A stretch of DNA of 64,000 nt from Couchioplanes caeruleus (GTDB lineage Bacteria; Actinomycetota; Actinomycetes; Mycobacteriales; Micromonosporaceae), in contig NZ_CP092183.1 of the NCBI RefSeq assembly GCF_023499255.1, forward strand, positions 6,134,501 through 6,198,500, given 5' to 3'. The notes beneath the pieces are model-generated. The model worked only from the letters and a program-made list of their open reading frames with translations. It made no database searches and was not told the origin of the DNA. How positions within the stretch are numbered: the first letter of the stretch is position 1; every line of letters starts with the position of its first letter. Positions 25,872 to 32,900 of the stretch are shown one piece after another. The translations under genes were made by a program, and so were the position numbers.

Positions 25872-27305
25872 TCAGCGCTTGAACTTCTCGATGGAGGAGT
25901 CCTTCTTGACCGCGTCCGCGGCCTTCTGCATCCGCGTGCAGAACTTGTCGGCGGAGCCGCCCTGGTACATCAGCTCGTTGGTCGCCGCGCGCAGCTCGTC
26001 GTCCAGCTTCTTGTACCACGTGTCGAAGCGGAAGCTGAAGGTGTCGGCACCGGCAGCGCCGAGGGCCTTGTTGCCCGAGGTCAGACCGGGGCTGATCTCC
26101 ATGCCGTCGGTGGCGCCGGCGACGACGGTCAGGGTCTTGGTCAGCTGGGTGAAGCCCACGGCGCCGGCCTTGGAGAGCATGTGGCGCAGGAACTCCATGC
26201 CGCCGCGCGGGTTCTTGCCCTTGGCGGCGACGAAGTACTGCTCGCCGGCCGCGGCGTAGAGCGCGGTGACGGGCAGCTTGTCGGCGGTGGTCACGCTCGG
26301 GATCGGCATCAGCTGGTAGTCGAAGCCGTCCGGGGTGTCCTTCGCCTGCTCGTTCTCCAGCCACGAGCCGGACGGGTACAGACCGACCTTGTACTGGTTC
26401 TGCTGCAGCTGGACCTCGGTGTGCTTGAGGCCGAGGAACGCCTTGTTCGAGTACTTCGCGCCGACCTCGGCCCACGCGGCGGCGGCCTGCTTGACGGCGT
26501 CGTTGGTCCAGGCGCCGTCCTCGAGGTTGTCGATGTTCTTGAGGATGTCGGCGCCACCGATCTTCGCGGCGCTGGTGAGGATCACCGTGTACTGGTAGTA
26601 CGGCGCGTTGGCACCGGCGTACCCGTAGGGGGTGATGCCCTTCTGCTTCATCTTGTCGAGCAGCGCGGTGAAGTCCGCCCAGGTCGCCGGCACGGTCCAG
26701 TTGTTCTCCTTGAACAGCTTGCCGGAGTACCAGAGGCCGAAGACCGTGAACGCGTAGTTGAGCACGTACGGCTTGTCGTTGAACGTGCCCTGCTCCACGG
26801 TGCCCGGGATCAGGGTGTCCTTGACGGTCTTGCCGGCGATGTCGACCGACGGGGCGGCGTACAGGTCGGTCAGGTCCTGGACCTGGCCGGCCTGGACGAG
26901 CGCGCCCTGGTCCATCAGCTTCGAGCCGGAGTTGTTGATCATGTCCGGCGGGTTGCCCGCGGTGAACCGCGGCTGCACGACCGTCGAGATCTCCTCGGTC
27001 TGGTTGAACGTGACCTTGGAGTTCGGGAAGAGCTTGTTGTACGACGGGATGTCGACGTCCGTGGCGTACTTGGTGCCGAGGCCACCGTTGAAGATCACGA
27101 TCTCCAGCGGCGCGTCCTCCTTGATGCCCAGCGGGTTCGTCGCCGAGACGGTGCCGGCCGGCTTGTCGGCCTTGTCGTCGTCGCTGTCGCCGCCACCGAC
27201 GCACGCGCTCAGCATGCCGACGGCGGGGGTGGCCAGCAGGCCCACGGCGGCCGCGCGGCGCAGCAGCGTCCGGCGGTCGACCTCGGGCTTGAAGATCTCG
27301 GACAT
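25872..27305 (-). CDS. ngcE: N-acetylglucosamine/diacetylchitobiose-binding lipoprotein, NgcE type
   Basis: The 477-residue protein has a twin-arginine signal (VDRRTLLRRAAAVG) combined with a lipobox (LSAC, C35), the arrangement of NgcE receptors. The mature part starts DAPLEIVIFNGGLG, has FTAGNPPDMINNSG near residue 110, and reads as a full type-2 sugar receptor. NgcE of Streptomyces binds GlcNAc and chitobiose; that substrate is inferred by resemblance. An RpiR-family regulator typical of amino-sugar control lies directly upstream. AGGAGAAAG lies before the ATG. The 100-bp gap to the regulator gene holds no palindrome resembling the DasR site. Confidence 0.85.
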   Translation of the reverse strand: MSEIFKPEVDRRTLLRRAAAVGLLATPAVGMLSACVGGGDSDDDKADKPAGTVSATNPLGIKEDAPLEIVIFNGGLGTKYATDVDIPSYNKLFPNSKVTFNQTEEISTVVQPRFTAGNPPDMINNSGSKLMDQGALVQAGQVQDLTDLYAAPSVDIAGKTVKDTLIPGTVEQGTFNDKPYVLNYAFTVFGLWYSGKLFKENNWTVPATWADFTALLDKMKQKGITPYGYAGANAPYYQYTVILTSAAKIGGADILKNIDNLEDGAWTNDAVKQAAAAWAEVGAKYSNKAFLGLKHTEVQLQQNQYKVGLYPSGSWLENEQAKDTPDGFDYQLMPIPSVTTADKLPVTALYAAAGEQYFVAAKGKNPRGGMEFLRHMLSKAGAVGFTQLTKTLTVVAGATDGMEISPGLTSGNKALGAAGADTFSFRFDTWYKKLDDELRAATNELMYQGGSADKFCTRMQKAADAVKKDSSIEKFKR

Positions 27306-27405
27306 TCGCTTTCTCCTCAGATGTTGATGCGGTGCCGGGTCGGCCGGCGACGGCGCGTGCCGCCGGACCGGGTGAGAAAAGGACGGTTCATCGGGACGTT
27401 CGTCT

Positions 27406-28374
27406 TCAAGGTGCGGAACCCCCGTCCTTGACGGCTTTGTGGCCGTGGACGGCTTGCGCGGTGCGCTGGAACGCCGCGTGCGAACGTTCGTGGGTCCGCT
27501 GGGCGACGGCGACGTAGAGCAGGTCCAGCACGACCAGTTGGGGGTGCCGCGCCGAGAGCGCGTCGGGCCGGAAGGTGGTGGCCTGCGTGGCGGTGAGCAG
27601 GACGATGTCGGCCAGCTCGGCGAGCGGCGAGGCCGGGAAGCTCGTCAGGGCGATGGTGGTGGCGCCCCGGCTGCTGGCCTCGGCGAGCAGCTCGATCGTC
27701 TCGCCGGTCTCGCCGCTGTGCGAGATGCCCAGCGCGACGTCGCCGGCCCGGGACAGGGCGGCGCTGGCGAGGCCGTTGTGCACGTCGGTCCAGGCCCAGG
27801 CGGCGACGCCGATGCGGTGCAGGCTGAACTGCATCTCCTCGCCGACCAGCGCGCTGCCGCTGGCGCCGAAGATGTTGACCCGCTGGGCGCCGGCGATGGC
27901 CCCCGCGGCCCGTTCCACCTCGGCGAGGTCGAGCAGCGCGGCGGTGTCGTGCATCGCGCGGGTGTCGGCGGCCATTATCTGGGCGAGCACCCGGTCCAGC
28001 GGGTCGCTGGGCTGGATCTCGCGGCCGATGTCGACGGTCCACCCCGCGGAGCGGGCCAGGCCGGTCTCCGCGGCGATGCCGAGCCGCAGGTCCGCGTACC
28101 CGTCGAAGCCGAGGGCGCGGCAGAAGCGGGTGACCGTCGCGGGCGACGTGCCGCTGCGCTCGGCCAGCTCGACGATGGTCGCGCGGGACGCGGCGGCGGG
28201 GTTGGTGAGGACCTGGTCGGCCACGCGCTGCAGCGCGCCGGTGAACTCCGGCAGCAGCGTGCGGACCCGGACGAGCACCCCGTCGCTGTTCGACAGCGAG
28301 GCGGGCGCCTGGTCGCGCGCCAGCGAGTCGACGACCGCTGTCATCGCGGCGCCGTCCGCATCCGGCTCGACCAT
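27406..28374 (-). CDS. MurR/RpiR-family transcriptional regulator
   Basis: The 322-residue protein has an N-terminal RpiR helix-turn-helix (ATIVELAERSGTSPATVTRF, about residues 65-84) and a C-terminal sugar-isomerase SIS domain (VNIFGASGSALVGEEM, then ALGISHSGETGETIELL), which binds phosphosugars. Regulators of this family control uptake and catabolism of MurNAc, GlcNAc or related phosphosugars. Its position just before ngcEFG on the same strand makes it the likely regulator of that importer, with a phosphorylated amino sugar as effector (inference). GAGGGG lies 7 nt before the ATG. Confidence 0.9.
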   Translation of the reverse strand: MVEPDADGAAMTAVVDSLARDQAPASLSNSDGVLVRVRTLLPEFTGALQRVADQVLTNPAAASRATIVELAERSGTSPATVTRFCRALGFDGYADLRLGIAAETGLARSAGWTVDIGREIQPSDPLDRVLAQIMAADTRAMHDTAALLDLAEVERAAGAIAGAQRVNIFGASGSALVGEEMQFSLHRIGVAAWAWTDVHNGLASAALSRAGDVALGISHSGETGETIELLAEASSRGATTIALTSFPASPLAELADIVLLTATQATTFRPDALSARHPQLVVLDLLYVAVAQRTHERSHAAFQRTAQAVHGHKAVKDGGSAP

Positions 28375-28410
28375 GGGCCGTCCCCTCAGGTAGGAGTGTT
28401 AACTGTCGCG

Positions 28411-28424
28411 GTAAAAGTTCTTAC
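28411..28424. promoter_or_regulatory. Imperfect palindrome upstream of rpiR gene, candidate operator
   Basis: GTAAAAGTTCTTAC is a 14-bp near-palindrome (five pairs of seven match) 37 nt upstream of the regulator's ATG. About 20 nt further upstream on the minus strand is CTTGACAG, a possible -35 element, and a second AT-rich motif (GTTTTCAAAC, 28457-28466) lies beyond it. AT-rich dyads like these stand out in this GC-rich DNA and would suit autoregulation by the RpiR protein. Function is inferred. Confidence 0.4.
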
Positions 28425-28513
28425 TGCGGGCCCCTTTCTGTCAAGACTGTGGGCGAAGTTTTCAAACCGTTACCAAGAGCAGCCGCCCGACAGCGGGCAA
28501 ACGACGGTCGGTT

Positions 28514-28542
28514 GACGTACGTCGATCCCTATATGACTCATA
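28514..28542. promoter_or_regulatory. Two perfect palindromes in a gene-free region
   Basis: GACGTACGTC (28514-28523) and TATGACTCATA (28532-28542) are perfect palindromes 8 nt apart. They lie in the 350-bp gene-free stretch 28375-28725 between murD2 and the rpiR gene. The stretch also holds the terminator-like hairpin at 28663 and tiny unsupported frames. The palindromes may bind a dimeric regulator, but no start codon follows closely. Confidence 0.35.
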
Positions 28543-28662
28543 CGACGTGACCGCCATCACATGATGCGGTATGTACCGATTTACTCATCAGCCGTTCGGC
28601 CCATGGTCGCTCCTCCGGCTGCGTGCCGTAGCCGACCGGCGGACGATTCGACCCCCTAATGT

Positions 28663-28693
28663 GAAACGCCCTCGCGACGGGCGAGGGCGTTTC
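28663..28693 (-). terminator. Perfect 13-bp hairpin downstream of murD2
   Basis: GAAACGCCCTCGC and GCGAGGGCGTTTC pair perfectly around a 5-nt loop. The hairpin lies 33 nt beyond the murD2 stop codon. No clear U-tract follows on the minus strand, so it may be an actinomycete-type hairpin terminator without a U-run or an mRNA 3' protector. Confidence 0.7.
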
Positions 28694-28725
28694 GGGGGCG
28701 TGGCAAAAATTCTGCCCAGAACCGG

Positions 28726-30078
28726 TTAAGCGCTGTCGCGGACCGCCTGGGCGAAGACCTCGGAACGGTGCTCGAAGTTGCGGAACCGGCCGTAGCTCGG
28801 GGCCGCCGGGGACAGCAGCACCACCCCGCCGGCCGGGGTCAGCTCGCGCGCGAGACGTACGGCCGCGGGCAGGTCCTCGGCCGGCTCGGTCCGTACCCCG
28901 GGCAATCCGGCCAGCTCCTCGAGGATCCGCGGGCCGCTGTCGGGCAGCCCGATGACGGTGATCTCGCGACCGCGCAGGTGCTCGTGCAGAGGCGCGTAAT
29001 CCAGCCCGCGGTCGGTGCCGCCGACGAGGACGGTCAGCGGGCGGCCCTCGTACGCGTCGATCGCGTGCATGGCCGAATACGGACTCGTGGAGAGCGTGTC
29101 GTCGACGAAGGTCAGCCCGGACGGGTCCTCGATCTCGGCCAGCCGGTGCGGCAGGCCCTCGAACGACGCGACCGCCGCCCGCAGCTCCTCGACGCTGCCC
29201 AGCACGTCGACGCCCACCCCGTCGAGCACGGCCAGGGCCACGCACAGGTTGCGTCCGTTGTGCCTGCCGCGCAGCTTGAGGGTGTCTCGGTGGAACAGCG
29301 GTTCGTCGCTGCAGTAGACGAGATCGTCCTCGTCGATCCGGAACCGGGAGTCGCCGGCGCCCGCCGGGACGGCCGGGAAACCGTTGAGGTCGCGCGCCGC
29401 GATGGTCTCCCGGACGAGCCGCTCGTCGGCGCCGTTGACCACGATCAGTTCCGGCCCGTGGGCGAGCAGGTTCAGCTTGTCGCGGTAGTACTCACGCTCG
29501 CCGCCGTGCGCGTCCAGGTGCTCGGGGAACAGCGAGGTCACCACCGCCACCCTCGGCGAGTCGGTCAGGTCGCTGCACTGGTAGCTGGACAGCTCGAGCA
29601 CGTACTGCTCGGCGGGCGGCAGGTCGAGCAGCGGCACGCCGATGTTGCCGCCGAAGACGTTCGGCCGGCCCACCGCGGCCAGCAGGTGGCTGATCAGCGC
29701 GGACGTGGTGCTCTTGCCCTTGCTGCCGGTGACCCCCACGGTCCTGCCGGCGTTGTCGGCCATCCACAGCGCGCTGCCGCCGGTGATCGTCACCCCGCGG
29801 CCGCGCAGGTCGGCCATCCACCGGTGGGTCTGCGGCACGCCCGGCGAGCGCACCACGACGTCGGCCGCGGCGAGCGTGGGGAACGCGTGCTCGCCCCCGG
29901 CCAGCGGCGCGAGCGCGGCCAGCTCACCCTCCCAGGGCACGGAGAGGAAGTTGGCGCTGTCGTCGACCGCCATCAGGCGCGCAGGCCCGTGCGCGGCGAT
30001 CGCGGTCACGGCGGCCCGGCCCTCACGGCCGGTCCCCCAGACGGCTACGGAACGTCCGCGCAGGTCTGCCAGGCGCAC
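28726..30078 (-). CDS. murD2: MurD2: UDP-MurNAc-L-Ala-L-Glu ligase
   Basis: The 450-residue Mur ligase has an N-terminal Rossmann part (VAVWGTGREG), the ATP loop GVTGSKGKSTT (about 114-124), ELSSYQ, and a C-terminal domain. Instead of the classical MurD motif around IND-S-KATN it reads FVDDTLSTSPYSAMHA and VLVGGTDRGLDY. That is the pattern of MurD2, which adds L-Glu rather than D-Glu to UDP-MurNAc-L-Ala. The product is then epimerised by MurL, whose gene is divergent and 64 bp away. The frame opens further upstream, but GTG at 30078 has AAAGGGAG 7 nt before it and gives MRLADLRGRSVAVWG. The assignment rests on motif memory and context. Confidence 0.85.
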   Translation of the reverse strand: MRLADLRGRSVAVWGTGREGRAAVTAIAAHGPARLMAVDDSANFLSVPWEGELAALAPLAGGEHAFPTLAAADVVVRSPGVPQTHRWMADLRGRGVTITGGSALWMADNAGRTVGVTGSKGKSTTSALISHLLAAVGRPNVFGGNIGVPLLDLPPAEQYVLELSSYQCSDLTDSPRVAVVTSLFPEHLDAHGGEREYYRDKLNLLAHGPELIVVNGADERLVRETIAARDLNGFPAVPAGAGDSRFRIDEDDLVYCSDEPLFHRDTLKLRGRHNGRNLCVALAVLDGVGVDVLGSVEELRAAVASFEGLPHRLAEIEDPSGLTFVDDTLSTSPYSAMHAIDAYEGRPLTVLVGGTDRGLDYAPLHEHLRGREITVIGLPDSGPRILEELAGLPGVRTEPAEDLPAAVRLARELTPAGGVVLLSPAAPSYGRFRNFEHRSEVFAQAVRDSA

Positions 30079-30103
30079 AGCGAAACTCCCTTTGTCGAGT
30101 CGC

Positions 30104-30111
30104 ACTAGTAT
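30104..30111. promoter_or_regulatory. Shared promoter core between murD2 and murL
   Basis: The 64-bp gap between the divergent starts contains CACTAGTATTG. TAGTAT (30106-30111) can serve as a -10 for murL, and the perfect palindrome ACTAGT (30104-30109) gives a similar hexamer on the other strand. Expression of the two genes is probably linked through this core; no mapping data support it yet. Confidence 0.45.
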
Positions 30112-30142
30112 TGCCCGTCGGTCCGATGACAGGAGTTCGCGG

Positions 30143-31459
30143 GTGCAGTTCGACGTCATGCGCTTCCCCTCGTACGCATACGACCCCGAGACCGGGGTCG
30201 CGACGTTCGACTACGTGCTCGACGGCCCCGCGCCCGAGTCGTTCACCGAGACCATCACGTTCCCGGTGCCCGAGGGCCGCGACGTGCCGCAGACCTTCCA
30301 CCGCGTGCTGGAGCTGCTGCACGTCGTCGCCGGCGTGAGCTACTACAAGGTCGGCGCGCCCGAGCGCATCGAGGCACCCACGGCCGTGCCGGCCGAGGCC
30401 GCCGCCCTTTTCAACGCCGTCTACAGCAAGGGCCTCGGCGAATACGCGTACGTGAACCAGCTGCCGTACGTGCTCGACATGACCGTCGAGGTGCCCGGGA
30501 CCTCGCCGGCCGCCGAGCCGGTGGACAACGCCGACGGCCGGCCGCTGTCCGCGGTGGGCGGCGGCAAGGACTCCATCGTCACGCTGGAGATCCTGCGCGC
30601 CGCCGGCCTCGGCCCGGTGCCGTTCTCGGTCAACCCCAATCCGGTCATCGTGGCCGTGAACGCGGCGTCCGGCCTGCCCGCCCTCGCCGCGCGCCGCAAG
30701 CTCGACCCGCGGCTGTTCGAGCTCAACAAGGCCGGCGCCCGCAACGGCCACATCCCGGTGACGGCCATCAACTCGCTGATCGCGATCGCCACCGCGACGC
30801 TGCACGGCCTGGGCCCGGTGGTGATGTCCAACGAGCGCTCCGCCTCCGACCCCAACCTGGTCTGGAACGGTCACGAGATCAACCACCAGTGGTCCAAGGG
30901 CGTCGAGGCCGAGGGGCTGCTGCGCGCCGCCGTCACCGCGCACGCCGGGCTGACGGAGCCGTACTTCTCGCTGCTGCGCTCGTTGTCGGAGCTGCACATC
31001 GCCCAGCTGTTCGCCCGGTTCACCGCGTACGACGACGTGGTGACCAGCTGTAACAAGGCGTTCAAGCTGCACGATCCGACAGCCCGCTGGTGCGGCGACT
31101 GTCCCAAGTGCCGCTTCGTCGCGCTCGCCATGGCGCCGTCGATGCCGCGCGACCGGCTCACCCGCATCTTCGGCCGGGACCTGTTCGCCGATCCTGCCCA
31201 GGTCCCGGGCTACCTCGAGCTGCTCGGCATCGACGCGCACAAGCCGTTCGAATGCGTCGGCGAGGTCGAGGAGTCGCTGGTCGCGCTGACCATGCTCGGC
31301 GACGACCCGCAATGGCGCGACGCCCCGGTCGTGACGGCGCTGCGCGCGGCGGTGCCCCCGGCGGCATGGGCGGAGGCGTCCCGGGAGGCGGTGCTCACCC
31401 CGGGCGGGCCGACGTTCGTGCCCCCGGCGTACGCGAAGGCCCTCGCCCAGGTCCTCTAG
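30143..31459 (+). CDS. murL: MurL: UDP-MurNAc-L-Ala-L-Glu epimerase
   Basis: The 438-residue cytoplasmic protein matches MurL, first described in Xanthomonas, which epimerises the terminal L-Glu of UDP-MurNAc-L-Ala-L-Glu to D-Glu. Visible landmarks are the ATP-type loop VGGGKDS (about 138-144), NKAGARNGHIPVTAINS, MSNERSASDPN and a C-terminal cysteine cluster CGDCPKC (C317, C320, C323). The GTG at 30143 follows AGGAG by 7-8 nt; homologues start MxFxxxRFPSY in the same way. Together with divergent murD2 it would let the cell make D-Glu stems without depending on glutamate racemase MurI. Whether murI also exists lies outside the window. Confidence 0.87.
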   Translation: MQFDVMRFPSYAYDPETGVATFDYVLDGPAPESFTETITFPVPEGRDVPQTFHRVLELLHVVAGVSYYKVGAPERIEAPTAVPAEAAALFNAVYSKGLGEYAYVNQLPYVLDMTVEVPGTSPAAEPVDNADGRPLSAVGGGKDSIVTLEILRAAGLGPVPFSVNPNPVIVAVNAASGLPALAARRKLDPRLFELNKAGARNGHIPVTAINSLIAIATATLHGLGPVVMSNERSASDPNLVWNGHEINHQWSKGVEAEGLLRAAVTAHAGLTEPYFSLLRSLSELHIAQLFARFTAYDDVVTSCNKAFKLHDPTARWCGDCPKCRFVALAMAPSMPRDRLTRIFGRDLFADPAQVPGYLELLGIDAHKPFECVGEVEESLVALTMLGDDPQWRDAPVVTALRAAVPPAAWAEASREAVLTPGGPTFVPPAYAKALAQVL

Positions 31460-32260
31460 CTACCCGATGTGGAGCCGGACGGCCGCAGCAGCGACGGAAC
31501 GCACCCCGCGGGCGGTGCGTACCTCCAGCTCACAGCCGGTGGGGTCGCCGCGGTCGCTGGGCCACCACATGCCCCAGACCCCGTGCCGCAGCGTGGCCGT
31601 CACCCGCAGACCGTTGCGCAGCACCAGCTCGACGCCCGTCACGTCGGGTCCGCTCAGGCCGTACATCTGGAAGGCCTCCAGGCCACCGGTGGCGCCCGGC
31701 GGTGGCGTCTCCACCGTGCCGCCCAGCACCAGCACGGCACCGCCGCGCGGCACGTCGAACGGTTTGTCGAAGACGGTGGCCTCCATGCTGTTGAGGCCGT
31801 CACGCCCGCCCGCCTTGAGCCCGGACAACGCGATCAGCGGATCCGCCGGCGTGCCGCTCCCGACCGACACGTCCACGCAGTAAGTGAAGCCGCCACGGCG
31901 GTCCACCAGCACGTCACGCCGGGCTGCGGCCTCCGGACGGGCCGGGACCCCCTCGATGCCCACGCCGCCCACGCCGAGATCGTTGCACTTCGACGCCCAC
32001 TGCTCGATGTCTTCGTGCCGCGCGGTCAGCGGCGGCGCGGCCTGTGGGACCGCGGTCCAGGTGCCGTAATCCGGCGGCGGGGGATCCGGGTACGCGGCCA
32101 GCACGCCGACCCCGATGACGGCAACCACCGAGGCGAGCGCTGCGGCGAGAGCCATCCGCCGGCGGCGGGGCGCCACAGCGGCGGGCGCGGCCTGTTCCAC
32201 CAGCAGCAGCCGGGTGGCGGCCCGGCGGTGCGGATCCATCCGTGACAGCAACCCGGTCAT
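31460..32260 (-). CDS. Membrane protein coupled to an ECF sigma factor, probable anti-sigma or co-regulated protein
   Basis: The 266-residue protein has a short cytoplasmic N-terminus of about 35 residues, one membrane helix (about 39-60) and an extracellular domain of about 200 residues with two cysteines (SKCNDLG and FTYCVD). It starts with an ATGA overlap on the upstream sigma gene and has GAGAGGAG before the ATG, so it is made with the sigma factor. It lacks an HxxxCxxC zinc finger in the N-terminus, so it may be a non-classical anti-sigma factor or a sensor. Its stop abuts that of murL (adjacent TAG and CTA). Confidence 0.65.
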   Translation of the reverse strand: MTGLLSRMDPHRRAATRLLLVEQAAPAAVAPRRRRMALAAALASVVAVIGVGVLAAYPDPPPPDYGTWTAVPQAAPPLTARHEDIEQWASKCNDLGVGGVGIEGVPARPEAAARRDVLVDRRGGFTYCVDVSVGSGTPADPLIALSGLKAGGRDGLNSMEATVFDKPFDVPRGGAVLVLGGTVETPPPGATGGLEAFQMYGLSGPDVTGVELVLRNGLRVTATLRHGVWGMWWPSDRGDPTGCELEVRTARGVRSVAAAAVRLHIG

Positions 32261-32850
32261 GGCATCTCCTCTCGCGGCGCGCGGAACCGTACGGGGTCCG
32301 GTGGGGCGGCGGCGTCCGTCTCGGCGCCGAGCCGGGCACGCGCCCGCGACAGCCGGGACCGGACCGTGCCGACCGGGACGCCGAGCGCCACCGCGGCTTC
32401 GGCATAGCTGAGGCCCTGCCAGACGCAGAGGACGAGCACGTCCCGGTCGGACGGCCGTAGCCGGGCGAACGCCGCCCGCAACCGCGCCAGATGCTGCTCG
32501 TCGTCCAGCCGGCCCGCGACGTCGTCGGCGTGGTCGGGGGTGGGCGGCGCGGGTGGCAGCCGGTCCAGCGCCCGCCTGTGCCGCAGCGCGGTGCGCCGGC
32601 GGTGCAGCACGGTGAGGCGGGCGATCCCGTACAGCCAGGGCAGCGCGTTGCCGTCCACCAGCTCGACCTGACCGCGGCGGCGCCACGCCTCCAGGAACAC
32701 GATCGACACCAGGTCGTCGGCGGCGTCGAGGGAACCGGTGCGGCGCGCGCAGAAGGCGCGTACGGCCTCGGCGTGCCGGTCGAAGAGCACCCCGAAGCAC
32801 TCGGGCTCCCCCTCGCGGGCCCGCCGCCACAACTCGCCGTCGTCACTCAC
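32257..32850 (-). CDS. RNA polymerase ECF-type sigma factor
   Basis: The 197-residue protein has sigma region 2 (CFGVLFDRHAEAVRAFCARR, then AADDLVSIVFLEAWRR, about residues 15-60) and region 4 (LRPSDRDVLVLCVWQGLSYA, then VPVGTVRSRLSRARARL, about 125-170). It directs transcription of a small regulon. The frame opens upstream, but GTG at 32850 gives a start close before region 2, as in relatives. The downstream membrane-protein gene is translationally coupled and is its likely partner. Its promoter consensus cannot be deduced here. Confidence 0.88.
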   Translation of the reverse strand: MSDDGELWRRAREGEPECFGVLFDRHAEAVRAFCARRTGSLDAADDLVSIVFLEAWRRRGQVELVDGNALPWLYGIARLTVLHRRRTALRHRRALDRLPPAPPTPDHADDVAGRLDDEQHLARLRAAFARLRPSDRDVLVLCVWQGLSYAEAAVALGVPVGTVRSRLSRARARLGAETDAAAPPDPVRFRAPREEMP

Positions 32851-32900
32851 AACCCGTTTATGACCGCTGCGGCACCCGGGTTCCGCTGCGGTGCAGTCGA

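Noticed and set aside
27306..27405. DasR-type operator before ngcE
   Set aside because: No TGGTCTAGACCA-like palindrome is found; the RpiR regulator is a better candidate.
28581..28604. Seven-residue minus-strand frame (MGRTADE) with AGGAG before it, overlapping a 16-residue frame
   Set aside because: It is very short, has no downstream gene within reach and no supporting codon bias; kept only as a remark.
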